Assembly: GCA_039881045.1 (NCBI GenBank)
Contig: JAYWVB010000045.1
Coordinates: forward strand, 124,001 to 188,000
Length of the DNA: 64,000 nucleotides
DNA from: Chaetomium olivaceum
Lineage: Eukaryota > Ascomycota > Sordariomycetes > Sordariales > Chaetomiaceae
Direction of reading: 5' to 3'
This document shows, piece after piece, positions 13,201 through 25,599 of the stretch; the first letter of the stretch is position 1; each line of letters opens with the position of its first letter. Both the position numbers and the translations under genes were made by a program. The notes under the pieces were generated by a model. It did no database searches and was not told where the DNA came from. It worked only from the letters and a program-made list of their open reading frames with translations.

Positions 13201-14330
13201 CCGTGTCTTTGATGAGGCCATCGGTATGCTGGTATGTTTGGAACTACCCGGTGCCAAACGTAAAAATAGACGCTAACACATACGGCAGGCGGAGCGGATG
13301 ACGCTTAACATGAAGCAATTCCGGATCAATGCCCTTGACATGGAGCCGGACGATGACGAGTCGGATGGATCAGACGCCGAAGGGGAGAGCCCGGCCGCGA
13401 TCAAGAAGCGACACAGACGCGAACTGGAACGGTCTGAGCGTGAAAATAGAGAAAACACGTCGGCCCTGCTGGAGTTGCGCGACTTGGAGGATGAGCTGTC
13501 GACGCTCCAAAAGCTGTTTGACACACAGGACTCAACAATTCGCCAGATGAAGGAGATCTATATGAGCAAGGACTTCAAGGATACCACCAAAAACGGGCAG
13601 GACTATCTGGAGGAAGCGCTCGAATACCTCGACGACTATAAGCAGCAGACTGTTGAGATGCTGAAGCGGGTAGATACCACGAGAAACGATGTAGGTCGAC
13701 CCTTGGAAGGCATTGACATTAACCAAACATGAACTGACAGATTTGTTTGTCTAGTACGAGAAGATGCTCGAGATGGTACAGCGTCAGGCGCAAGTCGACG
13801 AGGTCCGCTGGTCACGTTTGCAAGCCGAACTGGCGTCTAGCCAGAACCTCTCGGTTATGATCTTTACAACGTTTACCGTCATTTTCCTTCCTCTTACCTT
13901 TTTCACTGGATTGTTTGGTATGAACACAATCGAGTGGCAGGAGGAGGATATCCCGAGCTTGAAGGAAATTGGCGCCATCTCCCTCCCGGCGTCCATACTA
14001 TTGATCGTTGTGTCGTTGGTGGCGGCGTTCAGTTGGCGCGTACAGGGCACCTTCAAGGCGACATACAAGGGAATTAAGACATCGTGGAAGATGATCAAGG
14101 ACGTCTATTCTGAGCGGCTCGAGCCGACATCAAGGAAAGAAGCCAAGAGATTAAGGAGAGAGGAAAAGAAGAGGCGGCATAGGGAAGCGAAGATGGCGTT
14201 GGACGACCATAGCTACGACTTTTGGGCTATGGTCAAGAGACAGCAGAGAGATATGCAGTATCAGATTCCGGAACAGAACGTTACCGGCTCAACGTCTGTG
14301 GATGTCTCGAAGAACCGGAAGCGGCCATGA
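10277..14330 (+). CDS. Alpha/beta-hydrolase plus CorA-like membrane protein, many frame breaks
   Basis: The N-terminal third resembles the DUF676/PGAP1-type serine hydrolases of fungal ankyrin and NLR proteins. It has VIAVPCPGADP near 10,580, the nucleophile elbow GHSIGG near 10,920 and GTPHQGSSY after an intron near 11,075. The middle has LDFSRLFDYDNW, YLYLPYLHFDTYQSM and DPPLNCRRTLDQFG. The C-terminal part is CorA-like: VLMVDQLWLWSID, a long coiled coil (about 13,300-13,690), then two membrane helices with the LFGMNT motif at about 13,915. Clear introns lie at 12939-12989, 13232-13288 and 13691-13754. The 3' part is clean, but the frame changes near 10,420, 10,715, 11,443, 11,610, 11,650-12,067, 12,300, 12,595 and 12,680. 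The start at 10,277 is the best guess. Membrane location and cation transport are family inferences; substrate is unknown. Confidence 0.75.
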
Positions 14331-14990
14331 GCCGGGTTAGCACGGCAGGCAGTCACCGTTGCAGTTCGAGAAGGGATTAGTTGACAAGCCAAGTTCTAGA
14401 CCGATTTAACGGATTAATGGATAGGGAAAGGGAGCTTTTTCTCACAACTTTCCTTCTTCATTGCTGTTCCCCTTCATGCCCGCTGCCCCTGACCTCGTAC
14501 CGCCGGCTGTCCTATGGTCTTATTGGATAGCCGAGACAAGCCCCTGATTCACCCGCTCGGCTCAAGGTGGCAGCCCGCGATGTCACAAGACGGGAAAAAG
14601 ATGGTGGAGACGAGAGACCTCACGAATTGGCTCGGCTTTCCTCGGGTAAGCGGGGGCCAAGTTTCTCACTCAAAGCTCCGCTTCGGAGGGCGCACAGACA
14701 CATCTTCAAATGCCAAAAAGTCAATTGGCCGCTTGTCTTTGGAGGAAACGTCATTTACAGGACTGAAAGAGAGACCCCGAGGAATTGGAGCGGAATAGGA
14801 AAGGTTTCCCATATGGGGTTGATTCGGCCCACGATTGAATTTATGTGAGTCAGGGCAGGACTGTGAGTACTATTGCCAAGTTGTTGTTTGTACTGTACCC
14901 TGTACCCTCCAACAAACCCCCTCCATCGCGGGGCGGCCAATTCCATTCCTCTGTTTTACGAGTCACCTCCAATTTCGGCGTGCAGCAACG
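14331..14990. other. Intergenic, promoter side of ETF-QO
   Basis: This stretch holds the 3' end of the CorA-like transcript and the leader of the ETF-QO gene. The ETF-QO frame stays open upstream to 14,835, but the residues there do not look like a transit peptide, so I treat it as untranslated. Nothing else was recognised. Confidence 0.5.
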
Positions 14991-17017
14991 ATGTCGGCCT
15001 CTGCACGCCTCACAACGAGCCTCTGCCGGAGGGCCGCGGCAGCCCCTTCATCACTACCAACAACTCGGTTCCACAACGCACGCGGTATCAGGAGCCTATC
15101 TTCGGCTACTACTGGCCGGTTACGGCGCCCTGGCGTCCGCGCGACATACGGTAGCTCCCTTGCTACACAAACGACCAGGAGGTGTTTGTCGACCACCCCG
15201 GCCCGTCTCTACGCCGAAGCCGACGACTCGTTCGACCCAGCCACCATCGACCGCGAGAGCGACCAGGTCGATGTCTGCATCATCGGCGGTGGCCCCGCCG
15301 GCCTCTCGGCTGCCATCCGCCTGAAGCAGCTGGCCAACGAAGCGGGCAATGAGGACTTCAGGGTGCTGCTGCTGGAGAAGGCCGGCGAGCTCGGCGCACA
15401 TGTCCTGTCTGGCGCTGTGGTCCAGCCGACGGCGATCAATGAGCTCATCCCGGACTGGCTCGACGAGGCGAACGAGAACCGCTTCACCGGCGCAACCCCC
15501 GCGACCAAGGACCGCATGCGCTTCCTCACCGAGAAGTCGTCGATCCCCTTGCCAAAACCGCCGCAGATGAGCAACCACGGGAACTACATTCTCAGTCTGA
15601 ACGAATTTACAAAATGGCTCGGCGAGCGCGCGGAGGAGGTCGGCGTCGAGGTATACCCGGGGTTTGCTGCCAGCGAGGTGCTGTTCGGGCCGGACGGGAG
15701 TGTCAAGGGTGTGGCGACGAACGACCTGGGCATTGGACGTGACGGGAAACCCAAGGATACGTTCGAACGGGGCATGGAGTTCCACGCGCGCGTCACGCTC
15801 TTCGGCGAGGGCTGCCACGGGAGCCTGACCAAGCAGGTCATCAAGAAGTTCGAGCTGCGCCGCGAGAGCCAGCACCAGACGTATGCGCTCGGCGTCAAGG
15901 AGGTGTGGGAGGTGCAGCCGGAGAAGTTCAGGAAGGGCGAGGTCACCCACTCGATGGGCTTCCGCTCCCCTACGACACATACGGCGGCGCCTGGATGTAC
16001 CACTTCGGTGACAACCTCGTCAGCATCGGCCACGTCGTCGCGCTCGACTACCCCAACCCGTGGCTGTCCCCCTACGGCGAGTTCCAAAAGCTGAAACAGC
16101 ACCCGCTGTACCGCGAGGTGCTCGAAGGCGGCAAGTGCATCTCGTACGGCGCGCGGGCCCTCGTCGAGGGCGGCTTTCAGTCGATCCCCAAGGTTGCCTT
16201 CCCCGGCGGCGCGCTGATCGGGGACTCGGCCGGGCTGATCAACGTGCCCAAGGTTAAGGGCACGCACAGCGCCATGAAGTCGGGCATGCGCGCGGCGGAA
16301 GCCGCCTGGAACGCGCTGCGGGAGAGCTCTGATGCCGGCGCCGTCTTCCTGTACGAGTACGAGGAGTCCCTCCGCAAGTCGTCCATCTGGAAGGAGCTCA
16401 AGGAGGTGCGCAACATGCGGCCGTCCTTCCACACCCCGCTCGGCCTGTACGGCGGCATGCTGTACTCCGGGCTGGAGGGCTTCGTGCTCAAGGGCCGCGT
16501 GCCCTGGACGCTGAAACACGGCACCCCCGACCACGCCGCCACCAAGAAGGCCGACGACTGCCCCAAGATCGAGTACCCTAAGCCCGACGGCAAGCTCACC
16601 TTTGACATCCTGACCAGCGTCTCGCGCACGGGCACCAACCACGAGGAGGACCAGCCCGTGCACCTGCAGGTCAAGGACTGGGACAAGCACACCGCCGAGA
16701 CCTGGCCTGCCTTCAAGGGGGTCGAGAACAGGTTCTGCCCGGGGGGGTGTACGAGTACGTCGAGGATGCGTCCAAGCCGGAGGGCGTGCGGTTCCAGATC
16801 AACGCGCAGAAGTGAGTTTTTATCCTTGCCCCGGCTGTCTTGCTCTCTCTCTCTCTCTCTTTCCCTATTTGCTTTGATGTCAGGCTGGATAAGTCAACTA
16901 ACGGAACCTCTCCCTAGCTGCATCCACTGCAAGACGTGCGACATCAAGGCCCCCAACCAGGACATCAACTGGCAGGTGCCCCAGGGCGGCGAGGGTCCCA
17001 AATACTACATGACCTAA
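14991..17017 (+). CDS. CIR2: Electron transfer flavoprotein-ubiquinone oxidoreductase, mitochondrial (two frame breaks)
   Basis: ETF-QO passes electrons from reduced ETF to ubiquinone at the inner mitochondrial membrane. The start at 14,991 opens an Arg/Ser/Ala-rich transit peptide of about 70 residues. The FAD-binding motif IIGGGPAGLSA lies near residue 97, and HVLSGAVVQP follows. The C-terminal 4Fe-4S ligands are the Cys in RFCP and the three in CIHCKTC. One intron (16812-16917) holds a CT microsatellite and a CTAAC branch point, and the protein ends PKYYMT. The frame breaks at about 15,970 (GFPLPYDTYGG is split, one C short) and in the G run at 16,741-16,747 (one G short). Adding two bases to the 1921-base exon sum gives 641 codons, the usual family length, so both breaks are probably sequence errors. 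Confidence 0.95.
16843..16861 (+). repeat. (CT)n microsatellite in the ETF-QO intron
   Basis: A run of about nine CT units sits inside the intron at 16812-16917, about 30 bases after the donor. It could vary in length, but it lies outside the splice signals. Confidence 0.9.
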
Positions 17018-20000
17018 GCTTGGGTCGGGCGTTGTGATGATCCAGTGTGCTGTTTCTTCGTCCTTCTACTACATGTACCAACCAACCGCATGTATACACA
17101 TCGAAGGATAGGATACGCACGAGAGGGTGCGGTGTTGTTTTGGTACATCCTCTTGTTTGTAGCGTTAGACGGGACTGACTAGGCGCATGTTTTGGCGCGT
17201 CCAGGTTGGGTTATTCATCTTGGCGGGCATTGTTATGTGGCATGGCATTCGAATACAGAAAAGTTCGAAGTTTTGTTTGAGTAGGGCTGTCGGATATGTT
17301 TCGCCGAATAAGGGAGGGATAGGTGAAGTTGCAAGCCAAGCTGTCCTGCGAGATGTATCGAGGGGGTGACACAGATACGGGGCTGAGCCATGGAGGGGAA
17401 GGAGAGCGCGGCGCAGCAACTTGCTGTCGGCGGGGTGTGGGTAGATACAGTAGGTATGGAGTTTGTGATGGAGGAGGGCGACATAAAAATGAGAGATACC
17501 CATCACCTATCGACGACACTAAAAGCACTGCGTCATCGAGAACATGAGATGAGCAGCTCGCAGCCTGGATCATCGCGATATCGTCACGAGAGGAGCGCGT
17601 CCCAGTGACGCGCCGATGGGCGGAAATGAAAGAAAAGCCGCACGAGCCAATCAGGTCACGCCATGCGCCAACGCGGGCGGCCTTGTCATCTCCCCTCTTC
17701 GCGACAGATAACGACTGAGGGGTCACCGAGAAAGAGCAGAATAAAGACTGCTCCTTGTGGTGCCCTTCAAGACTCCTCAGACTTCTTGTTGGGGATGTCG
17801 TTGCTTATCTCCATTTATTGTAGATACTTTGCACGGGTATTTTTCTACGTTCGTACAGAGATAGACGAAGCGATATTCATAGCCGCAGGTCTTAAGCGCT
17901 AGGATGCCCCGCGCCTCATGGGCCGCGGCACTTCAGCACTTTATGCATCTCTCCGGCTTTTGTTCCAGACTGGTTGGACCCCGCCTCGTGAGTGCATGGT
18001 TGGGTCGGCAACCTCCTCACCTCTGGGAGGGGGCACGGTCGCAACCGAACTTCGGCGTCAGAGTTGCGCGCGGGTTGGCACGGTTGGGCAGGGAGGGAGC
18101 GGCCGACCGTCAACCCAGCCGAGCCAGCTCAGGCGGGCGCTGGTGGCAATCGCGCAATCGCATGTGCCCGCTTTTTCCCTCGCGCCGCGGCAAGCTGCGA
18201 CGGAGGAGAACGGTATTTCAACCTTCGCCTTCCACAAGCGCTTGCGGTTACCGGCGGCGAGGCATCTTTATGCTTTCATTGCTCAAAACAAGAATTTGTT
18301 GTGTGAGGGTCGAAGATGACTCATAGAGGCAAGGCTGCGTGTTGGACGGGAAGTCTTCTGCATCGGGTTGGACAAACCTGAAGCCACACGGGCCACAGAG
18401 CTGCACGGGGCACACCCCATTTCCGCCCCGTCCTAAGTACAGATACTTCCGTCATGGGGGCGGCGCTCGAGGCCCTTCCACCCCCTGAAGACGGGCACGG
18501 TCGCCATGTGCCCGGTTACTGAGACGGTGCAATATGCCAGAGAGGCTCTGGGATGCGCTCGATATTTCCGTTTTCGTGCCAAGGCGTGGGGCAATGAGGG
18601 AGTTGAGGGCGCGCAAATGCAATGTATACTTTCCTCTGCGCGCGGTCGGAGACACTGAGGGCACCTTACCTTACGATGTCGGAAATGTCGGGATCGGGTG
18701 GGGTAGTTCTTGGCTGCTTGCTTTTGCAGCGTGTTACTGCGTCCAGCAGCAGTTTGACGGGTTGGGCATTCAACCCAGTTCAAGCCAAGGCAGGCCTTCC
18801 CAACGCCAATATGCGCCACTGCTCAAACTGAGAGCCAAGCCATGAGATTGCGAGCCTTTCGCGGCAGATTTGCCGCAAGCATGGCAACCATACCTCAGTA
18901 TAGTCGTATTCCGAAAACGGTATTTAGTGTTGGTTTGATGTTGCTGCGTCGGAATGCGATGCGGCGATTAGCTGCCTGAGCTCGCTAGACGCGCCGCAAC
19001 AAGGCCGCGCGTCACTCCAGCGCAAGCGGGAGAGCATTGTCGCGATAGGATAGCGGCATGAAGCCTGTGTAGTTTTGGTGATAAATAGGTCGTCGTTCAT
19101 AGTGCTGCCCAGCAGCGCCAACGTTGCTCCGCGAAAAGGCGAGCGTGTGCCAACTCGGATTTCGATTGTCGGTAAAGGGCGCGCGACAAGGCACAGTCTA
19201 GCAGACTTCAGCCGCGACGCTCAGCTGCATCTTCTGATAGCGGCGGACAACAACTCGGTCTTTCTTTTGTTATCGTCGTCTTCATGTCGAGTTAAACTTC
19301 AAAAGACCGCAACTTCAAAAAGACCGCCGGACGTCTCGAATTTGGGTTTGTTGTGTTTGACGAAAGGTGGCGATCATAATACAGCGAGCATGGAGCGAAG
19401 GAACCAACCAGAGCGATGATGGAGACAGCAGCGGCCCGGCATGCAGCACCGTCGTTCAGCAATCGTGTTTCGTTGTGTTTGTGAGGATCGCAGCGTCGAG
19501 AAGAAAATAATCGATGAGTTTTCGTTTGATTCTTTGAAGCGTCGCAGAAACAGCAACGCATAAAACGAAAATAGGGGAGAGGAAGCTGTGCGTTTCAGGA
19601 GGTCGCAATGGTGTGTGACGGGTTTCTGGTTGAGATGACGAATGGTCGCATGGTTGGGTGGTGTTGTCGGAGATCCCAGCGGCCTGAATGCGAAAGGGCG
19701 AGCTGGCAGTTTGCTCCGCGCCGAAGTACCAGTACATTGGCACTGTGCGCAGGGGTCAGTTCAGGAGGCAGGCGCAGATGCGGGGTTTTTATTGGTCAAG
19801 GCAAAGAAAAAATCCTGCACGGTCGGCCTCTGATTGGGCGCATCCAAAATCGCAGAACATGAAAGAGCAAGGGATCCGCCGCCACCAGCCTAGCGTTGTT
19901 GCCTGAGGCGCCACTCTGCATTCCAACAAAAATTATAAGTAGGTGCCGCTCCCCCGATTTGTTTTCCGCCCGCGCCCGGAAGTCCCCAACCGGCCGTTGC

Positions 20001-20979
20001 TACCTGCCTCCGGCCACACATTTTTGACCCACACCCCTACCATCAACCAAACTCCACTTTCCACAAAACGACCTTGACGTCGGCCGTTGCTTGTCATTTT
20101 AAATAAGACATCCAACGGTTTTTTTTTTTCTACCTGCGCTGTGTGGGCGCAACCTCTCATTCATTTAGAGTCGAGGATTAATCTGTCGATACAGAGACAG
20201 ACGACCGTTCCCTCGTTTCTGGACAAGGGCCTGCCGTCACATCGTCATTCGTGACGCCCTCTGACCTCCAAGGAAACCGCCGTCTGTCACGATCGACCCT
20301 TTAATCGTCGAGGGTAATAGAAGAAGATCCGTTTGCACAAGCCACAGTGCACCTTGCTATCCTCTCCCAGAGGAAGACCGTCCTGCCGTGAGTTGAAGAA
20401 GTGTGGGCAAGCCAGCCTCTGCACCGTGTGCCGAAACCCGCTTCCATCCCGTCATCGTCGAGGCTTCTTCTGGCTCCGAGCCATCGCCAGTCGCAATCAA
20501 GCGCAGCATCGCATCGGCGAAGATTCTTTAAGAGGTCGTTTGATTGAGACATCTCGACCATCGAGGGTGTTTGCCGACGGACAGCAGTTTAGGGGGACAC
20601 ATTAACTTGTTCATCTCCCACATCTGGTATGGCCCCTCCCTCTCCGACTCATCCCATATCATATGTACTTGAACACCACGCCACATGTGAAACATCACAA
20701 CTTCACATCGATTCACCGCCTGGCAATCAGTGATTGCTACATGGTGCACAGACCATTAAGAATGGCTATAAATTATTGTTTACCGTTCCCTCCCCATCCC
20801 ACCAACTGCCCATTGAGAATCGGGAAATCGCATCGCCTCTTTCGCAACTCTACCCAAGCTCGCGATTTGGCGCGTCATTTCTGAAACCTCATCTAACAAG
20901 TTATTTCACTGTAGATTTGTTCGCTCAAGCAAGCAAAAAAACACTTGGAATCAAGTCGCCTGGTTTTACATCGCACAAG
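17018..20979. other. 4-kb gene-poor stretch upstream of TBP
   Basis: I find no convincing protein gene here on either strand. Open frames are short (mostly under 140 codons), overlap on both strands and lack domain-like sequence. The last 1 kb (about 19,950-20,979) is pyrimidine-rich and is probably the promoter and long leader of the TBP gene. No tRNA B-box with a pairing stem was found. A non-coding RNA cannot be excluded. Confidence 0.5.
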
Positions 20980-21969
20980 ATGGAGGCCATTCAGACTCAT
21001 CCTTCGAACGCTGCGCAGGCCAAGGCTTTCACTGCGCCTGGCTCGCTTTCGTTCCCCGGCGGCGCGAATGAGTTCGCAAACCCGGCGGCGCAACCTAACG
21101 GTATGGCGACCAACGGTGTTCAGCAGCAGGGCGTTCAAGCCATGAACGGTACTGGGGTGACTCCCGCGACCCCCGCTGCGACGCCGGGAGCTGGTCCTGC
21201 GGGCCCGAGTGGCATCACGCCCACGCTCCAGTAGGAACCCCTCTTGTAGTTTGCATCGCGAGACTCTAGGCTAACACATGCAGAAACATCGTTGCCACGG
21301 TGAACTTGGACTGCCGTCTGGACCTGAAGACGATTGCGCTGCATGCCCGCAATGCGGAGGTACGTGTTGAGTCAGGGACCCGGCGCGTTGTTCTCGAGTG
21401 AGAAGCAGCGTCGCTCGCGGTGTTTGTCTTCAACCGTCTTTTGCCAAGCAGTTCTGACCAAAAACAGTACAACCCGAAGCGTTTCGCTGCTGTTATCATG
21501 CGCATTCGCGAGCCCAAGACCACGGCCCTCATCTTCGCCAGCGGCAAGATGGTCGTGACCGGCGCAAAGTCGGAGGATGACTCAAAGCTTGCGTCGCGCA
21601 AGTACGCTCGCATCATCCAGAAGCTTGGGTTCAACGCCAAGTTTACCGACTTCAAGATCCAGAACATTGTCGGCTCTTGCGACATCAAGTTCCCGATCCG
21701 TCTCGAGGGTCTCGCTTCCAAGCATCACAACTTCAGCTCCTACGAGCCCGAGTTGTTCCCCGGTCTCATCTACCGTATGATCAAGCCGAAGATCGTGCTT
21801 CTCATTTTCGTGAGCGGTAAGATCGTCCTCACCGGCGCCAAGGTGCGCGAGGAGATTTACCAGGCCTTCGAGATGATCTACCCTGTGTTGCAAGGTACGT
21901 TGTCATATCATACACTGATCTTTCCGATGTCGATGCTGACAATCACGGGCAGACTTCCGCAAGGTTTAA
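20980..21969 (+). CDS. tbp1: TATA-binding protein (TBP)
   Basis: TBP binds the TATA element in TFIID and also serves RNA polymerases I and III. Exons are 20980-21230, 21284-21359, 21468-21894 and 21953-21969; introns have CTAAC or CTGAC branch points. They sum to 771 bases, giving 256 aa with no frame break. Residues 1 to about 83 are a Gly/Pro/Ala/Thr-rich head typical of fungal TBPs. The core then begins at NIVATVNLDC and holds two direct repeats, each with FASGKMVVTGAK- or FVSGKIVLTGAK-like strands, ending QDFRKV. The ATG at 20,980 is chosen because MEAIQTHPSNAAQAKAF resembles known fungal starts; the open frame further upstream is leader. Confidence 0.97.
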
Positions 21970-22972
21970 CCTTGCGCAACACCTTGGTCGGCATGGGGGA
22001 TCAATCCTGCTCGCAAATTTCGTTTTCCAGCCGCAACACAGTTATTTCGCCGCCGGTCAACGACTTGTACACTAAAAACGACCACCATCGACCATGATTT
22101 CATGACAAAAATCATACCCAAAAAGCTCGACTGTCTGTGCTGAAGCCCAACCAAAGCTGACGCGCCAGTCATTTGTATCAATTTTCGCGACTTTTTTTTT
22201 CTGCATCACAGCATTGCATCGGCGTTCACGGAATGGGGCGGACCATTAAAGCAGGGTTTTCGCGCTTTTCGTCATGACCGCGGATCCCCCCGAGTGTTTT
22301 GGAGCTGGCGCGCTCCCTCGGGGTACTTTACCCATAGAAAGATTGCGCACGACGGGCAGGCGTTGCACTCTGCCTGTCCCCTAATGAGTTTGCGGTCGAC
22401 ACCATCTGGGGTCCCGCAGCCAAAAAGAAAGGTTTCTGAGGAAGGAACGGAGAAGTCGGGGGAGAGGAGTTTACTCCAGACAAGTATGATGCTCGTTTGG
22501 GAGTAGTCGTGCCAATCACGGCTGCTCGCGTTTGCCTCAAGGCTGGGGATGTTCCCACAATTTCAGCTTACCTGAAGCTCGACATCAGCACCAATAAGTG
22601 GCGGCAGCAGCTGGTGTTTTGGCACGGAGAAGTATTGTCTGGATTAAGAACAACCCAAGCAGAGGTAACTGCCATGGAGGGGGGAAGCTTTCGCGATCCC
22701 CGGCAGAGACGGATGATGGCGTAGGCCTTAACTGCTCTATCGCACAGTTTCGTTCCTTCATTGCCACCAAACTTAGCTTTGCGGCTGGGCCTGGCGGCAG
22801 GTTGAAACTCGTGGCGTTCTTCAGTCGTGGTTTTTGCTGCCATCGAATACCATCATCTAGTTGATTAAAACCTGACTTGCGTTATGGGAACTGTGATGTG
22901 TTGCTTGTTGGCTTACCTGATGTGCCGTGTCTCCCTTTGCCCATCCTCCAGTAAACCAGAGTCAGAGGTTCC
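21970..22972. other. Intergenic between convergent TBP and amine oxidase
   Basis: These 1.0 kb separate the 3' ends of two convergent genes. Small open frames are present but none has recognisable content. The stretch probably contains both 3' untranslated regions. Confidence 0.5.
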
Positions 22973-24488
22973 TCACAGCGAAGGCACCACCACTCCATCC
23001 ACCTCCCCCAACGCCTCCGCCAGCACCAACCCCGGTGTACCCCCCCTCGTCCCATCCTCCGTAAAAGCAGTCACCCCAGCAGTAAACCCAGACCCAGACT
23101 CAGCAGTAACCTTCCAATCCCACTTCCCTCGAAACTGCACCGGCCTGTTCCCCGTAATACAATCCACCACCTTCTCCCCGATCACCGGCAGGAACTTGAA
23201 CGCGTGCCCGCTGTCCCCCGTCGCCACGAACAAGCCCTTCCAGTGCGGGTGGTAGTCGACCAGGAAATCGGCGTCGGCCGTGTCGGCGTACCAGCACAGG
23301 CGTGTCTTGCTGAAGGGCCGGTCGTGCAGGGACGGCCAGGGAATCATCTCGCGCAGGGCGCGGCGGAGGGCGGTGGCGGCGGCGGGGGGGATGGTGGTCA
23401 GGGATGGGGTGGTGAGGGTTGTTCGGGGGAGGGAGATTGCGGTGGGGGTTGTTGGAGTTTGGGCTTGGGTGGCGAGAGATGGGGAGAGGGGAAGGGGTTG
23501 GTTGGCGGGTGTGACCGGGTTGAGGTAGCCGTAGGCGTGCTGCGCGATCTTGAGGACGCGGTCGGTGGGCGGGATGATGAAGAGGCCGGTGGAGAGGTTG
23601 AGGATGACGGGCATCTTGGAGAGTTTCTGTTGTTCCTCTTCCGTGATGTCCATGTAGCCTAGTACTTGGCCGGTGGCGACCGTCTGTCCGGCCAAATCAA
23701 CCAGGCCGCCGGTCCATGCACCTGCGGCGACGACAACAAGATCGGCGGACACGACGCGGCCGTCGGAGAGCTTGGCGCCGGTGACGGTGTCTTCAACTCT
23801 TTCGAGGGAGACGACCGTTCCAGGAACAAAGTTCACGCGGCCCGTCTGCTGGACCTGGTTGAAGAACCACGCCATCGAGGTTGCAGCGTTCGCCCAACCG
23901 CTGTTGTTGTTGATGTATCCCCATGACCCAGAGCTGCCACCCGTTCCCAACGCCTCGCGGATGGCGTCGGGGTTGGGCAGCTCCCGGACTCGGGCGGCAA
24001 GAGCTGGGTCTTTAGACGCCAGAGACAGGACGTTGGCCCAGCTCATGCGGGCATAGTCTATGCCCGTAAGCTTGGGTTTCAGGCCCCCGCTCGCCGGGGT
24101 GGCCGCTGGCGCAGGCGGCGAAGCGTCACCAACCAGCAGCAGCCCAGCCTCGTGGTAGCGCCCTTGGGCTCCCAAGTCAGCGGGGAGTGTCCTGCTTGCG
24201 CCATTGCACCTGGGCCTCGTCACACAGCGCCGTGTACGCTGGATCAGCATAGTCGGCCCTAATAATCCGGCTCGTGTCGATGCTGGCGGCGTCTGGTGAA
24301 GGAAAGGTCCCAGGCTGGGAAGGGTCCGACCTGTCAACGACGGTTATGGAGCAGTGGGAGAAGGCATCGCGGCGGGCGAGGGCTAGGGCAGTGCTGAGCC
24401 CAAAGACGCCAGAGCCGATGATGAGAATTGAAGACGGAGGTGAGAAAGGTTGCGAGGAGGGAAAGGAGGAAGAAGTCGCGGCAGCCAT
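22973..24488 (-). CDS. FAD-dependent amine oxidase, sarcosine/saccharopine oxidase type (one frame break)
   Basis: This belongs to the DAO-fold flavoprotein oxidases that act on secondary amines or glycated amino acids. It has the dinucleotide motif ILIIGSGVFGLSTALALARR (residues 21-40), an arginine-rich IDTSRIIRADY segment, GYINNNSGWANA near the substrate region, and a C-terminal CWYADTADADFLVDYHPHW followed by GDSGHAFKFLPVIG. The fungal match is closest to L-saccharopine oxidase and fructosyl-amine-oxidase-like proteins; the substrate cannot be told by eye. The frame breaks at about 24,182-24,185, where a run of four C (coding strand) appears one base too long. Removing it gives 505 codons. 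The C-terminus VPSL is not a clear peroxisomal signal. Confidence 0.85.
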
Positions 24489-25599
24489 TTGAGAAACGGA
24501 ACGGCAATTTGACTTCCGTAATTAAACAAGGTTTCAGACGCGAAGCGGCAAAGGCCGATCCAACTGGGTCAGGCCAAGGGTTTGGGTCTCTGGCCGTAAC
24601 AAATGGCCCCGTATGTCTGAGAAAGTGTGTGCCGTGTGCTCACTCGTGCGACTGCTCACTTGTGCGACTGCGTGTTTGTTCTGTTTTCCAACTCGGGGGT
24701 TCTGCCAGGCGCTTACTCAGGTTCGACAGTAGGCAACATGCCCAACCACCGAAGGGAGGAGCCTAGGCATTTAAATAGGGAGGTCGAACATTGTGGGGAA
24801 CCAGGAACCCATCGACTTCGAGGGAAACAAACCATAGGAAACATCTCGGGGCTCGGCTTAAACAACCCAAGGTGGGGAAGTGCCTCGTTAGAATGGTCAA
24901 CGGAGGATGGAGAGCACGAAATGGAGCCATGGGCAGATCCGTCGCGCTGGTGAACAAAGGGAATTTCGGAATGTCACGTTGGCTGTAGTATAGTTACGGT
25001 CTTCCCCGGCAAACGCTGATGTGTCCGATGCAGGCTCCGACGGTAATGGTGAGAGAAGATGGAAGTTCCAGGGAGAGAGAGTCGGACCCATTCCTCAGCA
25101 TGAAAGGGCGCGCTCTTCTTTTTGAGGCGCTGTCCGGAGTCCGGTGATGGATGAAAACCCCCACCAACCACGCGTGACACAGATCATCGACGAGTGGGCC
25201 GCCAGAAGTCCGCGGAAAGATGTCGGCCGACGACAGCTGGCAGCACTGGGAGGTCGTGTCCCGAAATAGCGCTCTCTTTTATCATTCGAGGAACATGTGT
25301 TTCATACTTGTGTCCTGTACGGGCGCAAGGATCAAGTAGATACACCAAAGTACCAATCTAGGTACCTTGGCTTCTTGAAAGAGCTTCAAATCTACGGCGA
25401 AGTGTGACGGGTGCAGAGCCGGTTGAACAGAGTGGGGATGGTGGCCGCCAGGGTACCATGGTGCACAGACCCAATTTGCCATTCCAGGCCCAGATCCTCA
25501 ACAACCGCGCGAACGTGCAACATGGGGTAACAAACAAGCCCACCCACTGCAAATCACCACATCCCAACATGCGTAGCCGACACACTCGCGCTGCCAACC
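24489..25599. other. Intergenic, shared upstream region
   Basis: These 1.1 kb lie between the divergent amine oxidase and SR140-like genes and must carry both promoters. Only short overlapping open frames are present, and no element was recognised. Confidence 0.5.

Noticed and set aside
15120..16690. Long minus-strand frames (286 and 368 codons)
   Set aside because: They are antisense to ETF-QO and arise from its high GC content; the plus strand carries the conserved FAD and Fe-S motifs.
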